Counted from the first letter of the stretch, positions 43,929-52,259 are shown. The stretch is 52,346 nt of DNA from DATMXS01 sp050260275 (GCA_050260275.1 JBLNBX010000183.1:1-52346); one strand, 5' to 3'. The notes: generated by a model not told the origin, from the letters alone. Translations and numbers: made by a program.

Positions 43929-44855
43929 TCAGGCAGCACCCAATACCTTCTCGAGATCGGCGGCCTCGCCGAACCTCACTGCCTTGATGCCCGGCGCGGT
44001 GGGGCGCAGCAACCCCGTCAGAACCCCGCCCGCGCCTACCTCAATGGCGCGCTCGACGCCCTGGGCTGCAAGATAGGCCATCGATTCGGCCCATCGAACG
44101 GGGCTCGAAACCTGCTCGATAAGCCCGCGGCGCGCCTCCTCGCCGCTGCGGGTCTCCGTGGCGGTTACGTTCTGTATGAGGGGCCATGCCAGGTCGGCGA
44201 ACGGCGTGGCGTTGAGGTCAACGGCCAGCCGGTCCTGTGCGGGCTTCATGAGCGGGCAGTGGAAAGGCGCGCTTACGGGCAGCATGACGGCCCGCTTCGC
44301 GCCGGCGGCCTTGGCGAGTTCGGCGGCGCGGGTGACGGCGCCCGCGTGGCCGGCGATCACAACCTGCTCGGGAGAGTTAAGGTTAGCCGCGGAAACCACT
44401 TCCCCGCAGGCGGCCTGCGCGAGGATCTCGTCCAGCTTCCCACTGGGCAGCCTGAGCAGGGCGGCCATTGCCCCCACACCCGGCGGCACCGCTTCCTGCA
44501 TGTAACGGCCGCGTTTGCGCACCAGACGCAGAGCGTCTGCAAACGACAGGCTGCCGGCAGCGACCAGCGCGGAGTACTCGCCCAGGCTATGCCCGGCGAC
44601 GATATCCGGCTGGACGCCGTTCTCGCGCAAAACCCGAAAAGCGGCGATGGAAACGGCCAGCAGCGCGGGCTGGGTGTTCTCAGTGAGCTTGAGGGCTTCC
44701 TCGGGCCCCTCGAAGCAGAGGCGTGAGATTGGGAAGCCGAGAGCGTCGTCGGCCTCCTCGAAAGCTGTGCGGGCGGAGGGGAAGGTCTCAGCGAGGCTTT
44801 TGCCCATACCGGCGAACTGCGATCCCTGGCCCGGAAACAGGAAGGCGGTTTTCAT
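43929..44855 (-). CDS. fabD: Malonyl CoA-acyl carrier protein transacylase
   Basis: A 308-residue cytoplasmic enzyme loading malonyl groups on ACP for fatty-acid synthesis. FLFPGQGSQFAGMG (6-19), the nucleophile elbow GHSLGEYSAL (S90) and the catalytic His in SAPFHCPLM (about 199) are all present. It stands apart from other fab genes, with a DUF1080 gene and a PPIase behind it. It diverges from the RND pump over a 108-nt gap holding a palindrome. Confidence 0.97.
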   Translation of the reverse strand: MKTAFLFPGQGSQFAGMGKSLAETFPSARTAFEEADDALGFPISRLCFEGPEEALKLTENTQPALLAVSIAAFRVLRENGVQPDIVAGHSLGEYSALVAAGSLSFADALRLVRKRGRYMQEAVPPGVGAMAALLRLPSGKLDEILAQAACGEVVSAANLNSPEQVVIAGHAGAVTRAAELAKAAGAKRAVMLPVSAPFHCPLMKPAQDRLAVDLNATPFADLAWPLIQNVTATETRSGEEARRGLIEQVSSPVRWAESMAYLAAQGVERAIEVGAGGVLTGLLRPTAPGIKAVRFGEAADLEKVLGAA

Positions 44856-44867
44856 GGTAAACCAATC

Positions 44868-44873
44868 ATTGTA
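44868..44873 (-). promoter_or_regulatory. Candidate -10 element for fabD
   Basis: TACAAT on the minus strand ends 12 nt before the fabD ATG, the same spacing as TAGAAT before the Fe-S carrier gene. No clear -35 or Shine-Dalgarno. Confidence 0.35.
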
Positions 44874-44905
44874 CGACGCGGTGCTGATCCAGCCGGCCTG
44901 CCGAC

Positions 44906-44922
44906 GGTTACAGCGGGTAACC
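44906..44922. promoter_or_regulatory. Palindromic operator candidate in the fabD-RND gap
   Basis: GGTTAC-AGCGG-GTAACC is a perfect 6-bp inverted repeat with a 5-nt centre, 41 nt before the RND start and 50 nt before the fabD start. Size and symmetry suit a TetR- or MarR-type dimer, but no regulator gene is adjacent. Confidence 0.45.
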
Positions 44923-44963
44923 TGATCCGGACGCCGAGCGCCGTCTCAAGCTGGGAGTGTCTC

Positions 44964-47900
44964 GTGCGTCTCTCTGAAATCTGCGTCCAGCGGCCTGTTT
45001 TCGCCTTCATGCTCATCATGTTTCTCACCGTGATGGGCATCTTCAGCTTCATGCAGCTCGGGGTGGACCTTTTCCCCCGCAGCGACCCCGCGACGGTTTA
45101 CGTCCGGGTGCAACTGCCCGGGGCGAGTCCCGAGGAAGTGACCTCGCAGGTGGTGATGCCGCTCGAAGAGGCGATCGCCTCGGTAAGCGGTATCGAAGAG
45201 ATCCGCGCGGTCGTGTCCGAGGGCAGCGCCAACATCATCGTGACGTTCGTCCTGGAACGCGACATAGGCGAAGCGGCAGAGGACGTGCGCGAGAAAGTGT
45301 CCGGGGCGGTGCGAATGCTCCCGCCGAACATACTGCCCCCGGTGGTTCAGAAGGCTGACCCGGACAGCGACCCCATCGTTTCGATCGCGCTCAGCGGCGA
45401 CCGCCCGGTTCGCGAGATCACCGAGATCGCCGACAAGCAGGTCCGGCGCGCGCTGGAGACAGTGGACGGCGTGGCCTCCGTCACCGTCTACGGCGGGCGT
45501 GAACGCCAGATCAACGTGTTCATGGACCTCGATAAGCTGAGCGCCTACAACCTGACGGCCCAGGACGTGCGCAGCGCGCTTCAGAACGAGAACGTCGAGG
45601 CCCCCGGCGGACGCGTCGTGCGCGGGGCGACCGAGGTTGGCGTGCGCACGCTCGGCCGCCTGGACAGCATACAGCAGTTCAACGACATCATCGTGAAGAA
45701 CGTCAACGGCGCGCCGATACGCATCCGCGACATCGGCTACGTCGAAGACGGGATGCAGGAGAAGCGCACCTTCGCCTACTTCAACGGCGTCCCCGGCGTC
45801 GGAATGGAGATCCGGCGCCAGAGCGGAACCAATACCGTTCAGGTGGTGAAAGGCGTAATGGAGCGGCTCGAGCAGGTGAAGAGGGACCTTCCGAACGGAG
45901 TGAAGCTCGAGGTCATCCGGGATCAGGCTACCTACATTAAGGCTTCGGTTGCCGCGCTCGAGGAGCACCTGCTCCTGGGCAGCCTGCTCGCTTCGGTTAT
46001 CGTCTGGCTGTTTATCCGCAACTGGCGAACGGTCGTCATCAGCGCCATCGCGATTCCCACGTCAATCGTGACCACGTTCACGCTGATGCGCGCCATGGAT
46101 TTCACGCTGAACTCCATGACCCTGCTGGGGCTGACGCTCGCCGTGGGCATAGTCATCGACGACGCCATCATCGTCCTCGAGAACATATACAGGCACATCG
46201 AGGAGAAGAACCTGCCGCCCATGGAGGCGGCCGTGCGCGCAACCAAGGAGATTGCGCTCGCGGTGATGGCGACGACGCTTTCGCTGGTCATCATCTTCGT
46301 GCCGATCGCGTTCATGACCGGTTACGCGCGGCGCTACCTGAACCAGTTCGGCTGGACGATGGCGTTCGCCATCATGGTCTCCATGCTGGTGGCGTTCACG
46401 CTGACACCGACGCTGAGCGCGCGCATTCTCAAAAAAGGGACCGGCGGCGAGTCGCACGGAGCGCGCAAGGGCGGAAGGATCGACCGGACGTATGTGGGCC
46501 TGCTCGACTGGTCGCTGCGCCACAGGCCGGTGATCGTGACCGTGACGGTCTTGACGTTTCTCTCCACCTTTGTCCTGAACCGGTTCATTGGCCGCGACTG
46601 GATGCCGCAGGAAGACCAGAGTGAGCTGTCGCTTGGCATAGAGATGCCCGAGGGCACCTCTATCCACGAGACCGAGCGCGTGGCGCTGGAAATGGCCAAG
46701 CGCGTCAGCGCCGTGCCGGGCGTCAGATATGTCACCGCAGGCAGCGCGGGCTACATCGGCCGCGTAACGATGGCTTCGATGACGATCCTGCTGGACCCGC
46801 CCAGCGAGCGCGGCAGCATCCAGCACATGGGCCAACTCGTGCGCAACGCGATACGCGACTATGCCTACACGCGGCCGCGCGTTTCCTTCCCGAACGCGCT
46901 CGGCGGGCGCGACACGTTCACGCCTATACGCCTTTCTCTGCTCGGTCCGGAGCTGGGGCCGCTGGTCGAGATAGCAAAGCAGGCGAACGAGCGTTTACTT
47001 AATGTCCCTTCGCTCTCGGATGTGAAAGTCAACCTGAACCTCAGCACGCCCGAGCTGCAGGTCAACATCGACCGTACGCGCGCTTCCGACCTCGGCGTGC
47101 GCGTTTCGGACATCTCGAACGCGGTGAGACTGCTCATGTCTGGCGAGGACCAGATCTCGACTTACAAAGAAGGCTCGGAACAGTACCCGGTGACCATGCG
47201 GCTGATGCCCGGGCAGCGGGACGACCCCGCGGTTCTCAGCAGGATCCTGGTTCCCTCCGCCAAGCTCGGCATGATCCGCCTGGACTCGATAGCAACACTC
47301 GAGCGCGGGATGGGGCCCAGCCGCATCGACCGCATGAACCGGCAGTTCGCCGTTGCAGTGTACGGGAACATCGCGCCCGGTTATTCGCTGGACCAGGCGG
47401 CCGCGGATACCCAGAACACGATTCACGAGATCGGACTACCGTCCGGCTACTCGATGTACTTCTCCGGCCAGGTTCGCATTCTGGACGAAACGACGCGGAA
47501 TATGCTGATGGCCTTCGGACTGGCTTCGATCTTCATGTACATGGTGCTCGCGGCGCAGTTCGAGAGCCTGTCGCACCCGTTCATCATCCTGCTGACGCTG
47601 CCGCTGTCGATCCCGTTCGCGCTGATATCGCTGATCTCGACCGGGCGCACGCTTAACCTGTTCAGCGCGTTGGGCGTGCTGCTGCTGCTCGGCATTGTAA
47701 AGAAAAACGGCATTCTCCAGATCGACTACATGAACAGGTTGAGGGATCAGGGGATGCCGCTGCATGAGGCAATTCTGGAAGCGAACCGCGTGCGGTTGCG
47801 ACCGATTCTGATGACAACGCTCTCGATCGTAGCGGGCCTTATACCGACGGCAATGGGTATAGGCGTGGGCGCGTCTCAGCGGTCGGCCATCGCCGTGACG

Positions 47901-48041
47901 ATCATCGGCGGGCAGACGCTGTGCCTCTTGCTGACGCTCCTTGTGGTGCCGGTGGGGTACTCGTACATCGAGGATGCGAAGGCCTGGCTCGCGCGGCGGC
48001 GGGGAGTACCGCAGGTCGCGGCTGAGGCTGCCGGCGACTAG
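44964..48041 (+). CDS. RND efflux transporter permease (HAE1-like)
   Basis: A 1,025-residue inner-membrane proton antiporter. Twelve helices with the two large periplasmic loops (about 30-330 and 550-860). RPVFAFMLIMFLTVMGIF at the N-terminus, the helix 4 acidic pair in LAVGIVIDDAIIVLENIYRH and the late PTAMGIGVGASQRSAIAV are characteristic. It exports drugs, solvents or lipophilic compounds with a membrane-fusion protein and an outer-membrane channel. Neither partner is in the window, unusual since they are commonly co-encoded. Start GTG 44964 with GGGAG 6 nt before it. Confidence 0.94.
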   Translation: MRLSEICVQRPVFAFMLIMFLTVMGIFSFMQLGVDLFPRSDPATVYVRVQLPGASPEEVTSQVVMPLEEAIASVSGIEEIRAVVSEGSANIIVTFVLERDIGEAAEDVREKVSGAVRMLPPNILPPVVQKADPDSDPIVSIALSGDRPVREITEIADKQVRRALETVDGVASVTVYGGRERQINVFMDLDKLSAYNLTAQDVRSALQNENVEAPGGRVVRGATEVGVRTLGRLDSIQQFNDIIVKNVNGAPIRIRDIGYVEDGMQEKRTFAYFNGVPGVGMEIRRQSGTNTVQVVKGVMERLEQVKRDLPNGVKLEVIRDQATYIKASVAALEEHLLLGSLLASVIVWLFIRNWRTVVISAIAIPTSIVTTFTLMRAMDFTLNSMTLLGLTLAVGIVIDDAIIVLENIYRHIEEKNLPPMEAAVRATKEIALAVMATTLSLVIIFVPIAFMTGYARRYLNQFGWTMAFAIMVSMLVAFTLTPTLSARILKKGTGGESHGARKGGRIDRTYVGLLDWSLRHRPVIVTVTVLTFLSTFVLNRFIGRDWMPQEDQSELSLGIEMPEGTSIHETERVALEMAKRVSAVPGVRYVTAGSAGYIGRVTMASMTILLDPPSERGSIQHMGQLVRNAIRDYAYTRPRVSFPNALGGRDTFTPIRLSLLGPELGPLVEIAKQANERLLNVPSLSDVKVNLNLSTPELQVNIDRTRASDLGVRVSDISNAVRLLMSGEDQISTYKEGSEQYPVTMRLMPGQRDDPAVLSRILVPSAKLGMIRLDSIATLERGMGPSRIDRMNRQFAVAVYGNIAPGYSLDQAAADTQNTIHEIGLPSGYSMYFSGQVRILDETTRNMLMAFGLASIFMYMVLAAQFESLSHPFIILLTLPLSIPFALISLISTGRTLNLFSALGVLLLLGIVKKNGILQIDYMNRLRDQGMPLHEAILEANRVRLRPILMTTLSIVAGLIPTAMGIGVGASQRSAIAVTIIGGQTLCLLLTLLVVPVGYSYIEDAKAWLARRRGVPQVAAEAAGD

Positions 48042-48054
48042 GCGCAAGCTTGGC

Positions 48055-48088
48055 GGCCGGAGCGGCGGCAGATCTCGCCGCTCCGGCC
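48055..48088 (+). terminator. Very strong hairpin after the RND gene
   Basis: GGCCGGAGCGGCG-(8 nt)-CGCCGCTCCGGCC is a perfect 13-bp stem with loop GCAGATCT, starting 14 nt after the stop. No U-run follows. The most stable short stem found in the window. Confidence 0.55.
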
Positions 48089-48240
48089 AGGTCCCCTGGA
48101 TTTCCACCCCTTTCGCAAGTTCCCCGAAGCCGCTGCGCACACTTCGACTCGGGTGCAACACTCGTCGCAAGAAACTTACAACCGGAGCCGCCTGACCTGC
48201 GTCAATTCGATTGGAACTCGATTGGTCGGGGAGGAGAGAG

Positions 48241-48438
48241 ATGAACAGGGTGGTCAACATTCCGGCGCGCAAAGAGGTGAAGGGGTTGGCTTTTTGCCCG
48301 ATATGCACTCACACGGTTCCGGCGGCGGTTGTGCTCGATGGGCGCAAAGCCTACGTCAAGCCGGGCTCGAAGTGCCCGCGGTGCATGTCGTCGCTGGAAG
48401 CCGGCGTAGTGGTTCGGACAGAGAGCGCGGCTGCGTGA
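48241..48438 (+). CDS. Small zinc-ribbon protein
   Basis: A 65-residue protein with C-P-x-C (CPIC, about 19-22) and C-P-R-C (about 45-48) pairs 23 residues apart and a short charged stretch between (VVLDGRKAYVKPGSK). The arrangement resembles the N-terminal ribbon of some radical SAM enzymes, but no such domain follows. GGGAGGAGAGAG stands directly before the ATG, so it is surely translated. Not recognised beyond the metal-binding motif. Second zinc-ribbon gene follows. Confidence 0.7.
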   Translation: MNRVVNIPARKEVKGLAFCPICTHTVPAAVVLDGRKAYVKPGSKCPRCMSSLEAGVVVRTESAAA

Positions 48439-48529
48439 GGAGCGCGGGCGCGGCCAGATTAACTGTGGGATACGCTATCTCGGGGCATCTTGCGCTCGGG
48501 CTGCCCATGTGTTGTATTGGAGTTGGCAG

Positions 48530-48757
48530 ATGAAGAAGAAACGGATCCCAGCATCGGAGCCCGTGATACCTAGTGCGATCCTTCGCCGAGCAAAGCGCGA
48601 AGCGCATCCCGACAAGCTTCCCGCCAGGCGCTCCACGTGCGTGGTGTGCGGTGGTGAGCGGGCTGCCACATCCACCGAGCAACTCTGCTGGGTTTGCCGG
48701 CGCCTGAAGATAAGCGCCTGGCACGAAGCCGACCAGCAACTCCCCGCACAGGAATAG
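48530..48757 (+). CDS. Small zinc-ribbon protein
   Basis: A 75-residue basic protein with CVVCGG (about 37-42) and CWVC (about 56-59) forming a compact zinc ribbon, after a lysine/arginine-rich head (MKKKRIPASEP) and ending in an acidic tail. The ATG 48530 has GGAG 7 nt upstream, and an earlier in-frame TTG (48509) lacks this. Possible RNA- or DNA-binding adaptor; function unknown. 91 nt after the first ribbon gene. Confidence 0.65.
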   Translation: MKKKRIPASEPVIPSAILRRAKREAHPDKLPARRSTCVVCGGERAATSTEQLCWVCRRLKISAWHEADQQLPAQE

Positions 48758-48855
48758 GCGTCTCGCGCTCCATCCCAGCTTTTCAGTGAAGGTGAGCCAT
48801 GCGGAGCCGGATCTCCGCGCGGCCGGGGAGCGGGCTTCACCTCTGGCCGGGTGGA

Positions 48856-49536
48856 TCAGAACACCTTCAGCAAGTCCGTAAATTTCTCGACCACAATGAG
48901 CCGGCCGTTCGGCTTGACCTCTTCGTGCTCCAAAGACCACGTGCGCGGGTGCGGCACCCAGACCGCGCCGAGCCCGAGCTCGAGGGCCGGGTTGATGTCC
49001 GAGCGGGGTGAGTTGCCGATCATCCAGGTACACGCCTTCTCGAGCCCGTGCTCGGCGACAAGTTCCGCGTAAGACGCGACGTTCTTTTCCTTTACGATCG
49101 CCACATGCGCGAACAGGTGCGCCAATCCCGAGGCGTCCACCTTCATCCTTTGCTCGTCGGGATGGCCTTTCGTGAACAGCATCAGGCGGTTGCGGCGGGC
49201 AAGGGCGGTCAGAGTCTCCTCGACTCCTTCGATCAGTTGCACGGGCTGGTCGAGAATCCGGCGCGCGAAGCCCATCACCCGGTCAATATCTTCCGGAGTG
49301 ACTTCGCGCTCGCACAGGTGCCGGTAGCACTGGGCCATGTTGCGGCCGAAGTTGAGAGCCCCGTAGCCGTGCGTTTCGCGGTTAACGATTTCGATGTCGT
49401 CGAGCGCCTGCCGGATCTGAGCTGGTGTGAGGGTCGAGTGGTCGAGGAACTCACAGAACTCTTCGAAGGCGCTCTCGAAGTAGATGTTGTTCTCCCAGAG
49501 CGTGTCGTCGGCGTCGAAGATCAGTGTACGGTTCAC
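48856..49536 (-). CDS. HAD-family hydrolase
   Basis: A 226-residue phosphatase-like protein. FDADDTLWEN (7-16) with nucleophile D8 and general acid D10, LFTKG as motif II, K in IVKEKN as motif III and GNSPRSDINPALELG as motif IV. It has a helical cap between residues 20 and 90. Substrate unknown. The start is GTG 49536, overlapping the LON-domain gene stop (GTGA). Confidence 0.9.
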   Translation of the reverse strand: MNRTLIFDADDTLWENNIYFESAFEEFCEFLDHSTLTPAQIRQALDDIEIVNRETHGYGALNFGRNMAQCYRHLCEREVTPEDIDRVMGFARRILDQPVQLIEGVEETLTALARRNRLMLFTKGHPDEQRMKVDASGLAHLFAHVAIVKEKNVASYAELVAEHGLEKACTWMIGNSPRSDINPALELGLGAVWVPHPRTWSLEHEEVKPNGRLIVVEKFTDLLKVF

Positions 49537-50168
49537 GCGAGTCCCGAAGAGGCCCGAGGCAGACGGCTGTGCCCGTTGGTGGGCTGCACCCTTCGCAACT
49601 CGGCGATGGCGCGCCGGTTGGGTATGTACTCGCGGCAGAACTCGACGAAGGCGCGCACGCGGGCGGCCTCGGAACGCAGGAGCAGGAGCGATTGCCTGAA
49701 ATCCAGATCCTCGACGATGTTGGCTAGCTGGAAGCTGAGCTGGGGCGCATCCCAGTCGGGATCCGGGGCTTCCTCTCCCATGATGAGGAGTGTCTTGTAG
49801 TCTTCGAGCGCCTGCTCGCGCAGATCGGCGGGCGCGTCCTCAAAGTCGTCGTCGTCGAAGAAGCTCACTTCGCCGCGCAGGAAGGCGCGCTTCTGGTCTA
49901 GCGAGGAGATCTCGAACCGCCTGCGGCCCGCGACGACTATGTCCATTCGCCCGTCCTCGTAATGCTTCAGGACGCGGTCCACCACGGCGGTGCATCCGGT
50001 CGTCAGCACGGCGCGCTGCCGCGCGAGAACGATGCCGAACTCGGACTGGTCGCGGATGGCCTCGTTGATCAGTTGCTTGTAGCGATCCTCGAAAATATGC
50101 AGCGGCAGGGTCGTCCCCGGGAAGAGGACGAGAGGCAATGGAAATAGCGGCAACAGGCCCGGCTGCAT
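49533..50168 (-). CDS. LON N-terminal (substrate-binding) domain protein
   Basis: A 211-residue protein containing only the PUA-like N-domain of Lon: LLPLFPLPLVLFPGTTLPLHIFEDRYKQLI (from residue 5), FGIVLA, then a helical half. No ATPase or protease part exists, and the lon gene itself is elsewhere in the window (25.7-28.0 kb). Such stand-alone proteins are widespread and of unclear use. ATG 50168 has no Shine-Dalgarno; a -10-like CATAAT lies 6 nt upstream. Confidence 0.92.
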   Translation of the reverse strand: MQPGLLPLFPLPLVLFPGTTLPLHIFEDRYKQLINEAIRDQSEFGIVLARQRAVLTTGCTAVVDRVLKHYEDGRMDIVVAGRRRFEISSLDQKRAFLRGEVSFFDDDDFEDAPADLREQALEDYKTLLIMGEEAPDPDWDAPQLSFQLANIVEDLDFRQSLLLLRSEAARVRAFVEFCREYIPNRRAIAELRRVQPTNGHSRLPRASSGLA

Positions 50169-50173
50169 GCTAC

Positions 50174-50180
50174 TATTATG
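50174..50180. promoter_or_regulatory. Overlapping divergent -10-like boxes
   Basis: TATTAT on the plus strand (50174-50179) and CATAAT on the minus strand (50180-50175) occupy the same bases in the 41-nt gap between the LON-domain gene and aroK. The minus box would start transcription at about the LON ATG, a leaderless message. Confidence 0.3.
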
Positions 50181-50209
50181 CTTCTTGAAATCGCACGGGA
50201 TGTGCAGCG

Positions 50210-50737
50210 ATGATCCTGAAGCTGGTTCGCACGCCAGGCATCTACCTTGTCGGCTTCATGGCGAGCGGCAAAACGACGATCGGCCGCGCGCTGGCGGACC
50301 GGCTCGGCTGGGAGTTTCTGGACCTGGATGAGGCGATCGAGGCCGAGCAGCAATGCACGATCGCCGAAATCTTCGACCGCTTCGGGGAGGAGCACTTCAG
50401 GGCGCTCGAGACAGAGGCGATACGCAAGCAGGTGCGGCGCGTCCGCACCGGCAAGCCGGTTGTGATGGCCGTTGGCGGCGGGGCGTTCACGCGCGACGAG
50501 AATTACGAACTGCTTCAGGAGAACGGCGTCACTGTCTGGCTGGACTGCCCGTTCGAGCTTGCCTGCAGGCGCGTAGCGGCGAACAGCGATCGCCCGCTGG
50601 CGCGCGACCCGGAGAAGTTCGCGGCGCTGTACGAGGCGAGGCGCGCAGCGTACGCCCGCGCAGATTTCCGCATAGAGGTAACAAGCGATGACCCGGCCCC
50701 GGCGGTCGTGGCGATCGCGGCGCTGCCCATTTTCTAG
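50210..50737 (+). CDS. aroK: Shikimate kinase
   Basis: A 175-residue enzyme making shikimate 3-phosphate in aromatic amino-acid synthesis. P-loop GFMASGKTT (about 15-23), DLDEAIE (shikimate Asp), RALETEAI and AVGGGAFT. The lid R-P-L-A-R is in DRPLARDP. Other aro genes are not here. Length is normal. Start ATG 50210; the ATG at 50200 is out of frame. Confidence 0.95.
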   Translation: MILKLVRTPGIYLVGFMASGKTTIGRALADRLGWEFLDLDEAIEAEQQCTIAEIFDRFGEEHFRALETEAIRKQVRRVRTGKPVVMAVGGGAFTRDENYELLQENGVTVWLDCPFELACRRVAANSDRPLARDPEKFAALYEARRAAYARADFRIEVTSDDPAPAVVAIAALPIF

Positions 50738-50743
50738 TTAAGC

Positions 50744-50749
50744 TATACT
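50744..50749 (+). promoter_or_regulatory. Candidate -10 element for the glycerate kinase gene
   Basis: TATACT followed by GG, the same eight bases (TATACTGG) as upstream of the PpiD-like gene at 52254. It lies 121 nt before the ATG, in a 133-nt gap with no other feature. No convincing -35. Confidence 0.4.
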
Positions 50750-50870
50750 GGCGCGCGACCAGGAAGAGACTCGCGAGGCCGCAGCCCCGCGCGGGCCGAA
50801 GCCCGCTCCCCAAGACGAGACGGCGGAACTGAAGGCGCCTCCCGACATCCAGGTCCAAAGGAAACGATAG

Positions 50871-52199
50871 ATGACCAGCATCAACGCCCGCCTGCGAAAA
50901 GACGCATCTGCTATCTTCCGCGCCGCCCTGAAGGCAGCAGATCCCGGCGAGGCCATACGCCGTCACGTCAGAGTCGATGGGGAGCGGCTGATCGCTGGCC
51001 GGCGGCGCTACGACCTGAGCGCGTTTGACGGCGTCACCGTGCTCGGCGCGGGAAAGGCCTCGGCCGCGATGGCGGCGGAGGTGGAGCGGGTGCTGGGGCG
51101 CCGCGTGCGAGGCGGACTGGTGAACGTCAAGTACGGGCACACGGCCCGGCTGCGGCGCGTAGAGCTGAACGAATGCGGCCATCCGGTGCCGGACGCGGCG
51201 GGGGTGAACGGAGCGGAGCGCATCGCGAAGATCGCCGCCTCGCTGGGCGAGCGCGACCTGGCCATTTGCGTCATCTCCGGCGGCGGCTCGGCGCTGCTGC
51301 CTCTCCCCGCCGCCCCGGTCACGCTGGAGGACAAGCAGGCCACCACTAAGCTGCTGCTCGCCTGCGGAGCGGACATCCACGAGATCAACGCAGTCAGGAA
51401 GCACATCTCACTGCTCAAGGGCGGGCAACTGGCGCGCCTCTGCTATCCGGCGGCGGTCATTTCGCTGCTGCTTTCGGACGTGATCGGTGACGACCTCGAC
51501 GTGATCGGCTCCGGCCCGACCGCGCCCGATTCGTCCACCTTCGAAGACGCCCGCGCCATCCTGGCGAAGTATGGGCTGCTGGAGCGCGTCCCCAGGTCCG
51601 TTCGCGAACGGCTCGAAAACCCTGACGCTCCCGAGACGCCCCAAGCGGACGATCCGGTGTTCAGGCGCGTGCAGAATCTCGTGGTGGGCAGCAATCGCCT
51701 GGCAGTGGACGCCGCGGCGCGGCGCGCAAAGGAGCTCGGCTACCGGCCGCTGGTGCTGTCGACGCGAATAGAAGGCGAGACGCGCGAGGTGGCGCGGATG
51801 CACGCGGCGATCGCGCTGGAGGCGCAGTCCTCCGGCCAGCCGGTGAAGCCGCCGGCGTGCATCATTTCCGGCGGCGAGACCACGGTAACGATTCGCGGAG
51901 GGGGACTGGGAGGACGCAATCAGGAATTCGCCCTCGCCGCCGGGATAGATCTGGCCGGGACGCGCGGCATTGTCGTCCTGAGCGCCGGAACCGACGGCAC
52001 GGACGGGCCTACCGACGCGGCCGGCGCTATAGCCGACGGCGGGACAGTCAAGGATGCCGCCGCACGCGCAGCGCTCGACAATAACGACTCGTACCACTTC
52101 TTCGAGAAAGCGGGCGGGCTTTTGAAGACTGGCCCGACCAATACTAACGTGATGGACATCCGTCTTCTGCTGGTCGCGCCGGAAGGCGTTCGGGCGTGA
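50871..52199 (+). CDS. Glycerate 2-kinase (MOFRL/DUF4147 family)
   Basis: A 442-residue enzyme making 2-phosphoglycerate from D-glycerate. N-terminal domain with VLGAGKASAAMA (about 58-69), VISGGGSALLPLP (about 132-144) and DVIGDDLDVIGSGPTAPD; C-terminal MOFRL domain with ISGGETTVTIRGGGLGGRNQE and GTDGTDGPTDAAGA. It could receive glycerate from the hydroxyacid dehydrogenase at 19.4-20.4 kb. Length is typical. Confidence 0.95.
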   Translation: MTSINARLRKDASAIFRAALKAADPGEAIRRHVRVDGERLIAGRRRYDLSAFDGVTVLGAGKASAAMAAEVERVLGRRVRGGLVNVKYGHTARLRRVELNECGHPVPDAAGVNGAERIAKIAASLGERDLAICVISGGGSALLPLPAAPVTLEDKQATTKLLLACGADIHEINAVRKHISLLKGGQLARLCYPAAVISLLLSDVIGDDLDVIGSGPTAPDSSTFEDARAILAKYGLLERVPRSVRERLENPDAPETPQADDPVFRRVQNLVVGSNRLAVDAAARRAKELGYRPLVLSTRIEGETREVARMHAAIALEAQSSGQPVKPPACIISGGETTVTIRGGGLGGRNQEFALAAGIDLAGTRGIVVLSAGTDGTDGPTDAAGAIADGGTVKDAAARAALDNNDSYHFFEKAGGLLKTGPTNTNVMDIRLLLVAPEGVRA

Positions 52200-52200
52200 C

Positions 52201-52219
52201 CCGGAAGGGTTTATTCCGG
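52201..52219 (+). terminator. Short hairpin after the glycerate kinase gene
   Basis: CCGGAA-GGGTTTA-TTCCGG, a perfect 6-bp stem with 7-nt loop, starts one base after the stop region. No U-run. Confidence 0.35.
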
Positions 52220-52253
52220 CTCAGGCGCGCGCGGGCGCGCGCCAGTGGTTCGG

Positions 52254-52259
52254 TATACT
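52254..52259 (+). promoter_or_regulatory. Candidate -10 element for the PpiD-like gene
   Basis: TATACT, 33 nt before the ATG at 52293; predicted start near 52266 leaves room for AAGGAG at 52277-52282. No clear -35. Confidence 0.45.

Noticed and set aside
44964..45968. Antisense 340-codon frame inside the RND gene
   Set aside because: Pure shadow of a well-identified gene, His/Asp-rich translation without domain.
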